Assembly: GCA_902802355.1 (NCBI GenBank)
Contig: CADCLU010000007.1
Coordinates: forward strand, 1-64,000
Direction: 5' to 3'
DNA: 64,000 nucleotides
DNA from: an uncultured Erysipelotrichaceae bacterium
GTDB taxonomy: Bacteria > Bacillota_I > Bacilli_A > RFN20 > CAG-826
The notes under the pieces are model-generated. The model was not told where the DNA came from and ran no database searches. It saw only the letters and a list, made by a program, of their open reading frames with translations. Made by a program: the position numbers and the translations under genes. Positions 1-7,854 of this stretch are shown here, piece after piece; the stretch's first letter is position 1; every line of letters starts with the position of its first letter.

Positions 1-213
1 TTGTTCTCTGAATTTGGTCTTGACCTATCGACGGCTATCTCTTTATTCCTTCAGCAGTGCGTGCGTGAAAAGAGAATTCCTTTTGAAATCCGCCTTGAAG
101 TGCCAAATGAAATCACCAAGGAGGCTTTGTCCGAATTTGAAGAAATGAAGAAAGACAAAGAGAAGTACAAGCGTAACGCCTCCTTCGGCGAGATCGCTGA
201 AGAAACTCGTTAA
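1..213 (+). CDS. RelB/DinJ-family antitoxin, 5'-truncated
   Basis: The 70 visible residues match the C-terminal two thirds of RelB/DinJ antitoxins: a helix reading GLDLSTAISLFLQQ, then VREKRIPFEI, then a charged tail. Members of this family normally begin about 20 residues earlier with a ribbon-helix-helix DNA-binding strand. The TTG at base 1 is therefore probably not the start and the gene runs off the left edge. Such antitoxins bind a RelE/YafQ-type RNase toxin and repress their own operon. No toxin follows; the next gene is unrelated and has its own -10 box. A partner could lie upstream or be absent. Confidence 0.75.
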   Translation: MFSEFGLDLSTAISLFLQQCVREKRIPFEIRLEVPNEITKEALSEFEEMKKDKEKYKRNASFGEIAEETR

Positions 214-248
214 TTCAATCCGCCTTTCCTTTTTACATTCTTCATCGC

Positions 249-254
249 TACAAT
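249..254 (+). promoter_or_regulatory. -10 box of a predicted leaderless promoter
   Basis: TACAAT lies 7 nt before the ATG at 262, so transcription should begin at or next to the start codon. There is no Shine-Dalgarno sequence. No clear -35 is visible at the normal distance. Confidence 0.5.
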
Positions 255-261
255 AAGGTAT

Positions 262-741
262 ATGGAAAAGAAACCTGATCTTTATCGCCTCAAGCGAACT
301 CTTTCCGTTCTTGAGAAGAAGAACAAGAAATACGTCACCTTGGATATGCTTTCCAAGTGGGTAGGGGTATACCCTGATGTTTTGGCGGACGACCTCATCA
401 TGTTCGAGCCTTTCATCCTTATGGATTCCTCGATCAACATGAATGACCTCATCCCTGCCATCAAGGAATATCTTGAGAAGCTAGAGACCGTTAAGGAAAA
501 GAAACCAGCAGAACCAAAGCCAAAAAGAGAAGTGGCCAAGAAAGAGGAACTCGCTGAGTATGCCTCAATCGGCGACTTCGTATATAAGAGGATGGCAGGC
601 CCTGGAGGCCTTATCTCCCCAAGCGCTTCCCTTAGCGACCACGACCTTTACGTCCTTTCTAAGCTCGTCAAAGAAGAGCAAGCAAGACGCAAACCGAAAA
701 AGAAGGCCAAAAAGGTTACGAAGAAGAAAACCAAGAAATAA
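262..741 (+). CDS. Winged-helix protein resembling the Rex N-terminal domain, with lysine-rich tail
   Basis: This 159-residue protein has an N-terminal segment (about residues 5-75) that resembles the DNA-binding half of the redox repressor Rex: LYRLKRTLSVLEKKN, a recognition-helix region around MLSKWVGVYPDVLADDL, then FEPF. The Rossmann NAD(H)-binding domain that follows in true Rex is missing. Instead there is a charged linker, a short conserved-looking segment (about 95-140) and a C-terminal tail that is almost all Lys with a few Arg/Thr. It is monocistronic, between its own -10 box and a terminator at 743. Function is unknown; a nucleoid or RNA-binding role is possible from the tail but is inference only. 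Confidence 0.55.
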   Translation: MEKKPDLYRLKRTLSVLEKKNKKYVTLDMLSKWVGVYPDVLADDLIMFEPFILMDSSINMNDLIPAIKEYLEKLETVKEKKPAEPKPKREVAKKEELAEYASIGDFVYKRMAGPGGLISPSASLSDHDLYVLSKLVKEEQARRKPKKKAKKVTKKKTKK

Positions 742-742
742 G

Positions 743-768
743 AAACCGCCCCGTGCGGTTTTTTCTTT
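743..768 (+). terminator. Intrinsic terminator after the winged-helix gene
   Basis: AAACCGC/GCGGTTT stem with a 5-nt loop followed by TTTCTTT, immediately after the stop codon. Confidence 0.85.
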
Positions 769-809
769 GGTGGCCACAAGACAATTGTTAAGCACTCCTC
801 AAATGTTCT

Positions 810-837
810 TTGGAAGTTAGTTAATAAGTAATATACT
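810..837 (+). promoter_or_regulatory. Probable nifJ promoter
   Basis: TTGGAA (810-815), 16-bp spacer, TATACT (832-837). A purine-rich SD (AAAGGAGAG, 849-857) follows, 9 nt before the chosen ATG. Confidence 0.5.
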
Positions 838-866
838 TATTGACGAACAAAGGAGAGTTTCTTTTA

Positions 867-3800
867 ATGTCTGAAATCAAAAAGACCTTCAAATCCGTAG
901 ACGGCAACACCGCTGCCTCTATGGAAAGCTACTACTTCACTGAAGTCGCAGCCATCTATCCAATCACCCCTTCGTCTCCAATGGCCGAGAATGTCGACGC
1001 CATTTCCTCAAAAGGAGAGAAGAACTTCTTTGGCTCCCCAGTCAAAGTCGTTGAGATGCAAAGCGAAGCCGGTGCTTCCGGTGCCGTCCACGGCGCCCTC
1101 CAGGCTGGTGCCTTAGCAACCACCTACACCGCCTCCCAAGGTTTGCTTCTCATGATCCCAAACCTCTACAAATGGGTTGGTGAGCTCCTTCCAGCTGTCC
1201 TCCATGTCTCAGCCAGAAGCTTAGCTACCCGCGCCCTTTCGATCTTCGGCGACCACGCTGACATCTATGCCTGCCGCCAGACCGGCATGACCATGATCTG
1301 CTCCGGTTCCGTCCAGGAGATCGCCGATCTTGCCCCAGTTGCCCACCTTGTTGCCATTGAGGCCCAGACCCCTGTCATGCACTTCTTCGATGGTTTCCGT
1401 ACCTCCCACGAAGTCCAGAACGTCGAGTTCGTCGACAAAGAGGAGTGGAAGAAGCTCCTTCGCATGGACAAGGTCGAGGAGTTCAGAGCCCGCGCTCTTA
1501 ACCCACACACCCACCCAGTCACCCGCGGTGGCGCTGAGAATGACGATATCTACTTCCAGGCCCGTGAGGCTCAGAACAAGCACTTCGACGAAATCACCCC
1601 AATCGTTGAGAAGTATTTCGCTGAAGCAAGCCGTCTCACCGGACGTGAGTATCACCCATTCTGCTACTATGGCGATCCAAACGCCGAGCGCATCATCATC
1701 GCCATGGGTTCCGTTACCGAGACCGCTGGCGAAGTCGTCGACGCTTTGAATGCCAAAGGCGAGAAGGTCGGTCTTGTCAAAGTCCATCTCTACCGCCCAT
1801 TCAACACCAAGCTCTTAGTCGAAGCCATCCCAGCTTCCGTTAAGAAGATCGCCGTCCTCGATAGAACCAAAGAAAACGGTTCCGAAGGCGAGCCTCTCTA
1901 CCTTGATGTCCTCGCTGCTCTTGCGCAAGAAGGCCGTCATATCGACACCGTCATCGGTGGCCGTTATGGTCTTTCCTCCAAAGACACCCAGCCAAAAGAC
2001 GTCAAGTCCATCTATGACTTCCTCAACGCCAAGAAGAACTGGACCAGCTTCACCGTCGGCATCAAAGACGATGTCACCAACCTCTCCATCCCAGTCGATG
2101 AGTCCTTCAAGATCGAACACGACTGCACCGAGTGCTTATTCTATGGCTTAGGTTCCGATGGTACCGTCTCCGCCAACAAGAGCTCCATCAAGATCATCGG
2201 CGACGCCACTGGCCAGTATGCCCAGGCTTACTTCCAGTATGACTCCCGTAAGGCTGGCGGAACCACCCGTTCCCATCTCCGTTTCGGAAAGAACCCAATC
2301 CACAGCGAATACTACGTCAAGAACGCTGACTTCATCTCCTGCTCCCTTGACACCTATATCTTCAAGTTCGATATCATCAACAACCTTAAGGTTGGTGGTA
2401 CCTTCCTTCTTAACACCGATATGGACGATGCCGCTCTCGAAAGAGCCATGCCAAACCGCATGAAGCATCTCCTTGCCGAGAAGAAAGCGAACTTCTATGT
2501 CATCGACGCCAACAAGCTTGCCGCCGAATGCCACATGGGCCGTCACACTAACACCACCCTCCAGGCTGCCTTCTTCAAACTCTCACCAAAAATCATGCCT
2601 TACGAAGAGGCTGAGAAATGGATGAAGAAGTTCGTCGAGAAGACCTACGCCAAGAAGGGTATGGATATCGTCAAGAACAACTATGACGCCATCGACGCTG
2701 GCCCAGCTGGTCTCCGCAAAGTCGAGATCAAGCCAGAATGGATCAACCTCCCAGCCGCCAAGGTCGCTGCTGAGGATACCGGCGATACCTACTACGACGA
2801 ATACATCGGCACCATCGATCGTCTTGATGGCGATGAGCTCCCAACGAGCGAATTCACCAAGTACGAGCTCCTCGATGGCACCATGAACGCCAACATCACT
2901 TTCAGACAGAAGAGAGCCATCGCTGACAGAGTCCCACTTTGGAACCCAGCCAACTGTATCGAATGCAACCAGTGTGCCTTCGTTTGCCCTCACGCCACCA
3001 TCCGCCCATATCTCATCAATGAGAAAGAGCTCGAAGGTGCCCCAGAGATCGTCAAGAACGGCGTCAAGCCAGTCATGGGTCTTCCAAAGACCGCCGATCA
3101 GTCACTCAAATACCGCATCCAGATCTCAACCATGAACTGCGTCGGTTGCGGACTTTGCGTCGCTGAATGTATGGCCAACCAGACCGCCAAGAAGATGGGT
3201 ACTGACAAGTACGCTCTTACCATGGTCGAGGCCAAAGGTCAGTTCGCTGAACAGGCTGGTGCCGACTATCTCTACTATCATTGCTCACCAAAAGGTGACA
3301 TCTTCCCAACCAGCACCGTCAAAGGCGTCAGCTTCCTCCGTCCATACATGGAAGTCTCCGGCGCTTGCGCAGGCTGCGGTGAGGCCCCATACTACCGCTT
3401 ACTCAGCCAGCTCTTCGGCCGCGACATGTTAGTCGCCAACGCAACCGGCTGCAGCTCCATCTACTGTGGTTCCACCCCACTCACCCCATTCGTCAAAGAC
3501 GAACACGGCGAGGGTGTTGCCTGGGCCAACAGCTTATTCGAAGACAACGCCGAATACGGCTTCGGTATGAGAATCGCCTCTGACTACAAAGTCAGCCAGG
3601 TCCTCCGTATCCTCAAGGCCGCCATGGAAGGCGAAGTCGAGCCAGAGCTCAAAGAGCTTGCCACCAAGTACGTCGCTGCCCTTGAAGGCAAAGATAGACT
3701 TGCTCAGCGCGCCCTTGTCGAAGACCTCATCAAAGCCGTTGAAGCTTCCAAAGACGAAGCCGTCAAAGAACTCAAGAACTACTACCGTGACCTTGTCGAC

Positions 3801-4448
3801 AAATCCGTCTGGATCATCGGTGGTGACGGCTGGTCCTTCGATATCGGCTATGGCGGACTCGATCACGTCCTTGCCAACGAAGCCGACGTCAACGTCCTTG
3901 TCCTCGACACTGAGGTTTACTCCAACACCGGCGGTCAGGCTTCCAAGTCCTCCCAGACCGGTTCCATCAACAAGTTCACCGCTTCCGGTAAGAAAGAAGC
4001 CAAGAAGAACCTCGCTCTCATGGCCATGTCCTATGGACACGTCTATGTCGCCCAGATCGCCCTTGGTTCCAACCCAATGAAGGCCATCCAGGCCCTTAAG
4101 GAAGCCGAAAGCTACAATGGTCCATCCCTTGTTATCTGCTACTGCCCATGCGCCGAGCAGCACATCAAAGGCGGACTTATCAACTCCATCGGCGAAGAGA
4201 AGAGAGCCGTCGAATGCGGTTACTTCACCACCTTCCGTTATGACCCACGTCTTGTTAAGGAAGGAAAACCTGGCTTACAGCTCGACTGCAAAGAGCCAGA
4301 TTGGACCAAGTTCCGTGACTTCTTAATGCTCGAGACCCGTTTCTCCCAGCTCCCAGTTGCCAACCCAGAACATGCTGAAGAACTCCTCACCAAGTGTGAG
4401 AAGTACGCTCAGGATCGTTGGGCTGCCATCAAGAAGTTCGGTCTCTAA
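867..4448 (+). CDS. nifJ: Pyruvate:ferredoxin (flavodoxin) oxidoreductase
   Basis: A single-chain PFOR of 1193 residues, the normal length. It oxidises pyruvate with CoA to acetyl-CoA and CO2 and passes electrons to ferredoxin or flavodoxin in the cytoplasm. Visible marks: the N-terminal YPITPSSPMAE stretch, two bacterial-type ferredoxin sites (C697xxCxxCxxxC and C758xxCxxC), the proximal-cluster motif ACAGCGE (Cys834, Cys837), and the TPP motif GGDGWSFDIGYGG. The ATG at 867 is chosen over an upstream in-frame TTG because it has an SD at 849-857. Monocistronic, between a promoter and a strong terminator. The codon choice is strongly biased (CTC, ATC, GTC, CCA), as expected for a very highly expressed gene. 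Confidence 0.97.
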   Translation: MSEIKKTFKSVDGNTAASMESYYFTEVAAIYPITPSSPMAENVDAISSKGEKNFFGSPVKVVEMQSEAGASGAVHGALQAGALATTYTASQGLLLMIPNLYKWVGELLPAVLHVSARSLATRALSIFGDHADIYACRQTGMTMICSGSVQEIADLAPVAHLVAIEAQTPVMHFFDGFRTSHEVQNVEFVDKEEWKKLLRMDKVEEFRARALNPHTHPVTRGGAENDDIYFQAREAQNKHFDEITPIVEKYFAEASRLTGREYHPFCYYGDPNAERIIIAMGSVTETAGEVVDALNAKGEKVGLVKVHLYRPFNTKLLVEAIPASVKKIAVLDRTKENGSEGEPLYLDVLAALAQEGRHIDTVIGGRYGLSSKDTQPKDVKSIYDFLNAKKNWTSFTVGIKDDVTNLSIPVDESFKIEHDCTECLFYGLGSDGTVSANKSSIKIIGDATGQYAQAYFQYDSRKAGGTTRSHLRFGKNPIHSEYYVKNADFISCSLDTYIFKFDIINNLKVGGTFLLNTDMDDAALERAMPNRMKHLLAEKKANFYVIDANKLAAECHMGRHTNTTLQAAFFKLSPKIMPYEEAEKWMKKFVEKTYAKKGMDIVKNNYDAIDAGPAGLRKVEIKPEWINLPAAKVAAEDTGDTYYDEYIGTIDRLDGDELPTSEFTKYELLDGTMNANITFRQKRAIADRVPLWNPANCIECNQCAFVCPHATIRPYLINEKELEGAPEIVKNGVKPVMGLPKTADQSLKYRIQISTMNCVGCGLCVAECMANQTAKKMGTDKYALTMVEAKGQFAEQAGADYLYYHCSPKGDIFPTSTVKGVSFLRPYMEVSGACAGCGEAPYYRLLSQLFGRDMLVANATGCSSIYCGSTPLTPFVKDEHGEGVAWANSLFEDNAEYGFGMRIASDYKVSQVLRILKAAMEGEVEPELKELATKYVAALEGKDRLAQRALVEDLIKAVEASKDEAVKELKNYYRDLVDKSVWIIGGDGWSFDIGYGGLDHVLANEADVNVLVLDTEVYSNTGGQASKSSQTGSINKFTASGKKEAKKNLALMAMSYGHVYVAQIALGSNPMKAIQALKEAESYNGPSLVICYCPCAEQHIKGGLINSIGEEKRAVECGYFTTFRYDPRLVKEGKPGLQLDCKEPDWTKFRDFLMLETRFSQLPVANPEHAEELLTKCEKYAQDRWAAIKKFGL

Positions 4449-4465
4449 TCCGAATAAACAAAATC

Positions 4466-4497
4466 GAGGGGGTCAATTGACCTCCTCTTTTTTCTTT
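4466..4497 (+). terminator. Intrinsic terminator after nifJ
   Basis: GAGGGGGTCA/TGACCTCCTC hairpin (one G-T pair) followed by TTTTTTCTTTG. Confidence 0.9.
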
Positions 4498-4526
4498 GTT
4501 CTGTTTTCCAAAATAACAAAACGATT

Positions 4527-4532
4527 TATACT
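4527..4532 (+). promoter_or_regulatory. -10 box close to the XRE-gene start
   Basis: TATACT lies 10 nt before the ATG at 4543. The predicted 5' UTR is only 3-4 nt and there is no SD. Confidence 0.5.
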
Positions 4533-4542
4533 TTTGGCAAGT

Positions 4543-4854
4543 ATGGAAGAGAAACTACATCATCGCGTTAAGGCTCTTATGAAAGAGCAGGGGATGACCC
4601 AAAGGGAACTCGCTAAGAGAAGCGGCCTCACTGAGGCGAGCGTCTGCAAGTACCTTAGTGGCTCAAGGCTTCCGCATTCTGAAGCGGTGGTCCTTTTGGC
4701 CAAAGCCCTAGGGACGACCTCCGACTATTTATTAGGAATAAAGAGAGACGATGAAAGTGTCTTCCGTGACCTTGAGAAAATGATTATCGAGAGCAAGGAA
4801 AACCTCTCCTCAGAAGAAAAGATGAGGCTCATCATGCTTCTCTCGTCAAAATAA
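4543..4854 (+). CDS. XRE/Cro-type HTH transcriptional regulator
   Basis: A 103-residue protein with one HTH_3 domain at about residues 7-62 (KALMKEQGMTQRELAKRSGLTEASVCKYLSG...LAKALGTTSDYLLGI) and a short helical tail. The reading frame extends upstream into the nifJ terminator, but the ATG at 4543 is the first sensible start. It sits just after a TATACT box, so the mRNA would be nearly leaderless. The gene lies directly upstream of the duplicated lipoprotein cassette, whose promoters carry a perfect palindrome; this regulator is the obvious local candidate to bind it, but that is inference. DNA-binding class is clear; ligand and targets are not. Confidence 0.85.
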   Translation: MEEKLHHRVKALMKEQGMTQRELAKRSGLTEASVCKYLSGSRLPHSEAVVLLAKALGTTSDYLLGIKRDDESVFRDLEKMIIESKENLSSEEKMRLIMLLSSK

Positions 4855-4870
4855 GCGAAAAACAAAAAAG

Positions 4871-4899
4871 CCTTGGCAAAACCAAGGTGTTTTTTATTG
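4871..4899. terminator. Intrinsic terminator, cassette copy 1
   Basis: CCTTGG-CAAAA-CCAAGG hairpin with A-run on the left and TGTTTTTTATT on the right; it can act in both directions. It ends the XRE-gene transcript. Confidence 0.85.
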
Positions 4900-4934
4900 C
4901 GACATTGAGGTTTGAAAAAGAAAACCCCACACTC

Positions 4935-4988
4935 TATGAGATAAGGAATCTCATATATTTCCAAAGGCTTTTCAAAACGCTTTATAAT
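4935..4988 (+). promoter_or_regulatory. Palindromic operator and leaderless promoter of lipoprotein A1
   Basis: A perfect inverted repeat TATGAGAT-N5-ATCTCATA (4935-4955) precedes TATAAT (4983-4988). The ATG at 4995 is exactly 6 nt after the -10 box, so the mRNA should start at the AUG. The palindrome ends 27 bp before the -10, adjacent to the -35 position, as expected for a repressor or activator site. Confidence 0.65.
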
Positions 4989-4994
4989 TAGGCT

Positions 4995-5831
4995 ATGGCG
5001 TATCGTAGAAATAAACTGATCCTCCTTCCGCTGCTTCTGGCTTCCCTTTCAGGCTGCCAAGCCGGATCAGAGGACGGCTCCGCAAACGCCGACAGATACG
5101 ATTCCCCAAACATCACGGTCGCATCCCTTGAGGCGGACTGCTGCATGCTATTCGAGGACATGTACTTCGCGAGGGGCGAGGAGAAGGATCACGTGTTCAG
5201 GTTCAAGGAAGGCCGAATAACGGAGCATGTCACATGCCCGAAGGCCAGATTCGACGCGGGGAAATTCGACGACGCCGAGGGGGAACCTTTCCTCGAGGTC
5301 GTACAAAACATCGGCATACCCTCTTTCAGAGGGTTGGAGAAGGACCATTCCGTGACCTACCTGTGCAAGGACGGAATCGAGAGGAGCCTTTCGCTTTCCC
5401 TCAACGGCAAGTCGGAATGGACCGTGAGCGCGATTAACGAAAAGGAAATCGTTTACAGCCTGAGGAACCAGGTGGACGCCGGCTCCACATACAGGCCGAC
5501 CCTTGAGAGGTGCAAAAGCATAAAAATGGGTATGTATCTCACAGACGCCTTGTTCATACTGGGAAGGCCAAGTGTTTTTTCCGAGCCGAACGGGTCAATA
5601 TGCGCATGGGGGATGCCTGCCGGAGGATCATTTCATGTCTCTGGTTCGGTTGAAAACGAAGGATCGCCTTTCTTCGATTCAAAGATATTCGAAAGGGATG
5701 AATATTTTGGCACATACAACGCAGGCACAACCTCAAAACCGGACATGCACCCATGTTATTGGTCAGTTGAGCGAGTTTCTTTCAACGAACACGGCATTGA
5801 AGACTATCCAAACGTCGAGTATATCAATTAA
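4995..5831 (+). CDS. Lipoprotein A1 of a duplicated cassette (unknown family)
   Basis: A 278-residue protein with a lipoprotein signal (positive start, LILLPLLLASLSGC, lipobox LSG-C21), so it should be anchored on the outer face of the membrane. It belongs to a family of four neighbours. Shared signatures are a CMLFEDMYFARG-type motif (about residue 51), IGIPSFRG (about 107), and an ERCKSIKMGM...LFILGRPS block (about 175-200). The last two resemble the G-M-x-x-x-x-V-x-x-x-LG-x-P turn of SmpA/BamE/BLIP-like folds, suggesting two such units per protein; this is inference. First gene of a two-gene unit with B1, 6 nt apart. Its codon use (AGG, ATA, GCG) is unlike A2, although the proteins are close. 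Confidence 0.7.
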   Translation: MAYRRNKLILLPLLLASLSGCQAGSEDGSANADRYDSPNITVASLEADCCMLFEDMYFARGEEKDHVFRFKEGRITEHVTCPKARFDAGKFDDAEGEPFLEVVQNIGIPSFRGLEKDHSVTYLCKDGIERSLSLSLNGKSEWTVSAINEKEIVYSLRNQVDAGSTYRPTLERCKSIKMGMYLTDALFILGRPSVFSEPNGSICAWGMPAGGSFHVSGSVENEGSPFFDSKIFERDEYFGTYNAGTTSKPDMHPCYWSVERVSFNEHGIEDYPNVEYIN

Positions 5832-5837
5832 TCGGAA

Positions 5838-6659
5838 ATGAAGAACAAAGCAAGATTATTGTCGTTGCTCATCCCGTTTTCCTTGACGGGGTGCCTTTCG
5901 GATGCGGGGACAAGCCAAGTTTCCTCCGAGTGCTCCGTATCATACGCCGACCCATACGAGGACCCATCCATAACCGAGGATTACCTTGAGCAGAGCCTCT
6001 GCATGGTTTTCGAGGACCTGAGATTCGTAAAAGGGGAGGGCGGCAGGAACGACCATGCCTTCGCCATGAAGGACGGGAAGGTCTCCGAGCACAGGTCTTA
6101 CGAAAGGAAAGAGAGATCGCTCTCGGATTTCCAGGCCGTCGTCGGATCGCCGCTTTTCGACGCGATGGAGACGATAGGCATACCCTCATTCAGGGGCAGA
6201 TACGATGAGGGCCCGTCCCTCACCTACGTCATATCGCCCGAGTCCTATGCGACCGTTTACATTGAGAAAAACCATGACAGCAAATGGACGGTTTCCTCAT
6301 TGAAGACATTCGATGAACAGGGATTCAGCGAGGATTTCGGAAGGCAATACGAATCTTCCGACATTCAAAAACGTTCATATGTTCCTTCGTTTGAAAGAAT
6401 CAGATCAATCCCTATGGGCATGCTCTTTGACGATGTTTTGTTCATTCTAGGAAGGCCTAGTGGTGGCAAGTACCACGGATTGAGGGAAACGGGGGAATGC
6501 TCGGGTAGTTGGAACATGGAGCGCAAATGCGATTTATATCTTTCAGCCAGATGGATTGACTCATCGTACCCGGCGTTTGAAAAAGATAACTGTCCAAAAG
6601 GCAGTAACACTTACTGTGGCGTCTCTTATGTATATTTATCTAAGAGTAGAATGTCCTAG
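5838..6659 (+). CDS. Lipoprotein B1 of a duplicated cassette (unknown family)
   Basis: A 273-residue lipoprotein (signal LLSLLIPFSLTGC, lipobox LTG-C19). It is a distant paralogue of A1 and a close one of B2. It shows the same order of motifs: CMVFEDLRFVKG (about 55), IGIPSFRG (about 115), ERIRSIPMGMLFDDVLFILGRPSG (about 195-218). The ATG at 5838 follows the A1 stop by 6 nt with no good SD, so it is probably translated by coupling. The first two thirds use GC-rich codons (AGG, ATA, TCG). From about 6300 the codon choice becomes AT-richer and more like copy 2, which suggests a recombination joint. Function unknown; an extracytoplasmic binding or inhibitor role is possible. Confidence 0.68.
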   Translation: MKNKARLLSLLIPFSLTGCLSDAGTSQVSSECSVSYADPYEDPSITEDYLEQSLCMVFEDLRFVKGEGGRNDHAFAMKDGKVSEHRSYERKERSLSDFQAVVGSPLFDAMETIGIPSFRGRYDEGPSLTYVISPESYATVYIEKNHDSKWTVSSLKTFDEQGFSEDFGRQYESSDIQKRSYVPSFERIRSIPMGMLFDDVLFILGRPSGGKYHGLRETGECSGSWNMERKCDLYLSARWIDSSYPAFEKDNCPKGSNTYCGVSYVYLSKSRMS

Positions 6660-6759
6660 TCCAATCTTTTCAGGTTCTTGAAAGCTAAAGAGGTTCTGTC
6701 ATCGCGCTAAAATGCCCATTATACTTCTCTCTTCGAAACGAACAGAAAAAAGAAAAAAG

Positions 6760-6787
6760 CCTTGGCAAAACCAAGGTGTTTTTTATT
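6760..6787. terminator. Intrinsic terminator, cassette copy 2
   Basis: CCTTGG-CAAAA-CCAAGG hairpin followed by TGTTTTTTATT; it ends the A1-B1 transcript about 100 nt after B1. Confidence 0.85.
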
Positions 6788-6823
6788 GAACATTGAGGTT
6801 TTGGAGAAGAAAACGCCACACTC

Positions 6824-6877
6824 TATGAGATAAGGAATCTCATATATTTCCCAAGGCTTTTCAAAACCCTTTATAAT
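6824..6877 (+). promoter_or_regulatory. Palindromic operator and leaderless promoter of lipoprotein A2
   Basis: The same perfect TATGAGAT-N5-ATCTCATA palindrome (6824-6844) and TATAAT (6872-6877), with the ATG 6 nt later at 6884. The palindrome is unchanged between the two copies. Confidence 0.65.
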
Positions 6878-6883
6878 TAGGCT

Positions 6884-7723
6884 ATGGCAACCCATAGAAT
6901 CAGAAAGCTCATCATGCTGCCTCTCTTTCTGGCTTCTCTTTCATCTTGCCAAATAACGCCAGAAGATAACTCCGCCGAGATTTCAGTTAAGGCGGATAAA
7001 TATGATTCTCCGGATTTAACGGCTGCTTCTCTTGAAGCCGATGGCTGCATGGTCTTTGAGGACATGTATTTCGCAAGAGGCGAGGAAAAAGACCATGCCT
7101 TCAGAGTCAAGGACGACAAAATCACGGAACATGTCACCTGCCCTAAGGTCAAGTTCGATGAGAGCAACTTCGACGATGTAATTGGAGAGCCTTTCTTCAA
7201 GGTCATCCAGAAGATCGGAATACCTTCTTTTAGAGGACTTGAGAAAGACCATTCCGTCTCATATCTATGCAAAGACGGAATCGAGAGGGCGTTGTCTTTG
7301 TCCCTTAACACCGAATCCGAATGGACGGTAGCGATGGTTTCTTATCAATTGTCGAACTACATTGACGAAACGACCAAATACAAACCAAGTCTTGAGAGAT
7401 GCAAAAAGATCAAGACGGGCATGTACATAAATGACGTTTTCGCTATCTTGGGAAGACCTTGCAGGTATTCTGATAACAATGCTCAGGTTGCTTGTTGGGG
7501 CATTTCTTCTGGAGGATCGTTCCATGTTACCAGATGGTATGAATATGAGGGATGTCCGTTTTTCGACCCATCCATATTTGAAAGGGACGATTATTTCCTA
7601 ACGACCAAGATAGAACAGGACAAGAAGACAGTCGAAGTCCCTTGCTATTGGGGAGTTTTTAGACTGAATTTCAATGAGCATGAACCGGAAGACTTCGATG
7701 ATCATAGTGTGAGCTTTGTATAA
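6884..7723 (+). CDS. Lipoprotein A2 of a duplicated cassette (unknown family)
   Basis: A 279-residue lipoprotein (LIMLPLFLASLSSC, lipobox LSS-C23) that is the duplicate of A1. Central segments such as FARGEEKDH, IGIPSFRGLEKDHSV and LCKDGIER are kept. The third base of many codons differs, so the protein has been held by selection since the duplication. The C-terminal LERCKKIKTGMYINDVFAILGRP matches the second BamE-like turn seen in the other copies. It starts at the leaderless promoter and is followed by B2 across a TAA-AG-ATG junction. No known function is recognised. Confidence 0.7.
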   Translation: MATHRIRKLIMLPLFLASLSSCQITPEDNSAEISVKADKYDSPDLTAASLEADGCMVFEDMYFARGEEKDHAFRVKDDKITEHVTCPKVKFDESNFDDVIGEPFFKVIQKIGIPSFRGLEKDHSVSYLCKDGIERALSLSLNTESEWTVAMVSYQLSNYIDETTKYKPSLERCKKIKTGMYINDVFAILGRPCRYSDNNAQVACWGISSGGSFHVTRWYEYEGCPFFDPSIFERDDYFLTTKIEQDKKTVEVPCYWGVFRLNFNEHEPEDFDDHSVSFV

Positions 7724-7748
7724 AGATGAAAACCAAATCCTTTAATGT

Positions 7749-7854
7749 CAGTTTGTTGTTCCTTTCCGCTCTAGCAGTGGTTTCTGGGTGCGTTCAAACC
7801 GCAGTTTGTTGTTCCTTTCCGCTCTAGCAGTGGTTTCTGGGTGCGTTCAAACCG
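7749..7854 (+). repeat. 53-bp perfect tandem duplication in lipoprotein B2
   Basis: Bases 7749-7801 and 7802-7854 are identical. The unit covers the hydrophobic core and lipobox of the B2 signal peptide. Since 53 is not a multiple of 3, the original frame from the ATG at 7726 reaches a TAG inside the second copy. Confidence 0.95.

Larger units (their letters stand above)
4864..4994 (+). repeat. 131-bp intergenic block, copy 1 (terminator + palindrome + leaderless promoter)
   Basis: It begins with A6 and a CCTTGG/CCAAGG terminator and ends with TATAAT-TAGGCT right at the ATG of lipoprotein A1. Copy 2 at 6753-6883 has the same length and differs at only a handful of positions. A partial third copy (terminator only) lies at 8612-8643. 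The ends carry an inverted motif (AAAGCCTTGG near the left, CCAAAGGCTTT near the right). Confidence 0.9.
6753..6883 (+). repeat. 131-bp intergenic block, copy 2
   Basis: Same architecture and length as 4864-4994, ending at the ATG of lipoprotein A2. Differences are a few substitutions and compensating single-base indels around 6789-6806. Confidence 0.9.

Noticed and set aside
1221-1787. Long open frame on the minus strand inside nifJ
   Set aside because: Shadow of a strongly biased gene on the plus strand; no SD or promoter and composition follows the antisense of nifJ. Similar long antisense frames in gap, pgk, pyrF, carB and topA were rejected for the same reason.
5148-5348. Antisense open frame in lipoprotein A1
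   Set aside because: Short, no initiation signals, and not kept in the same form in A2 apart from what the protein conservation forces.
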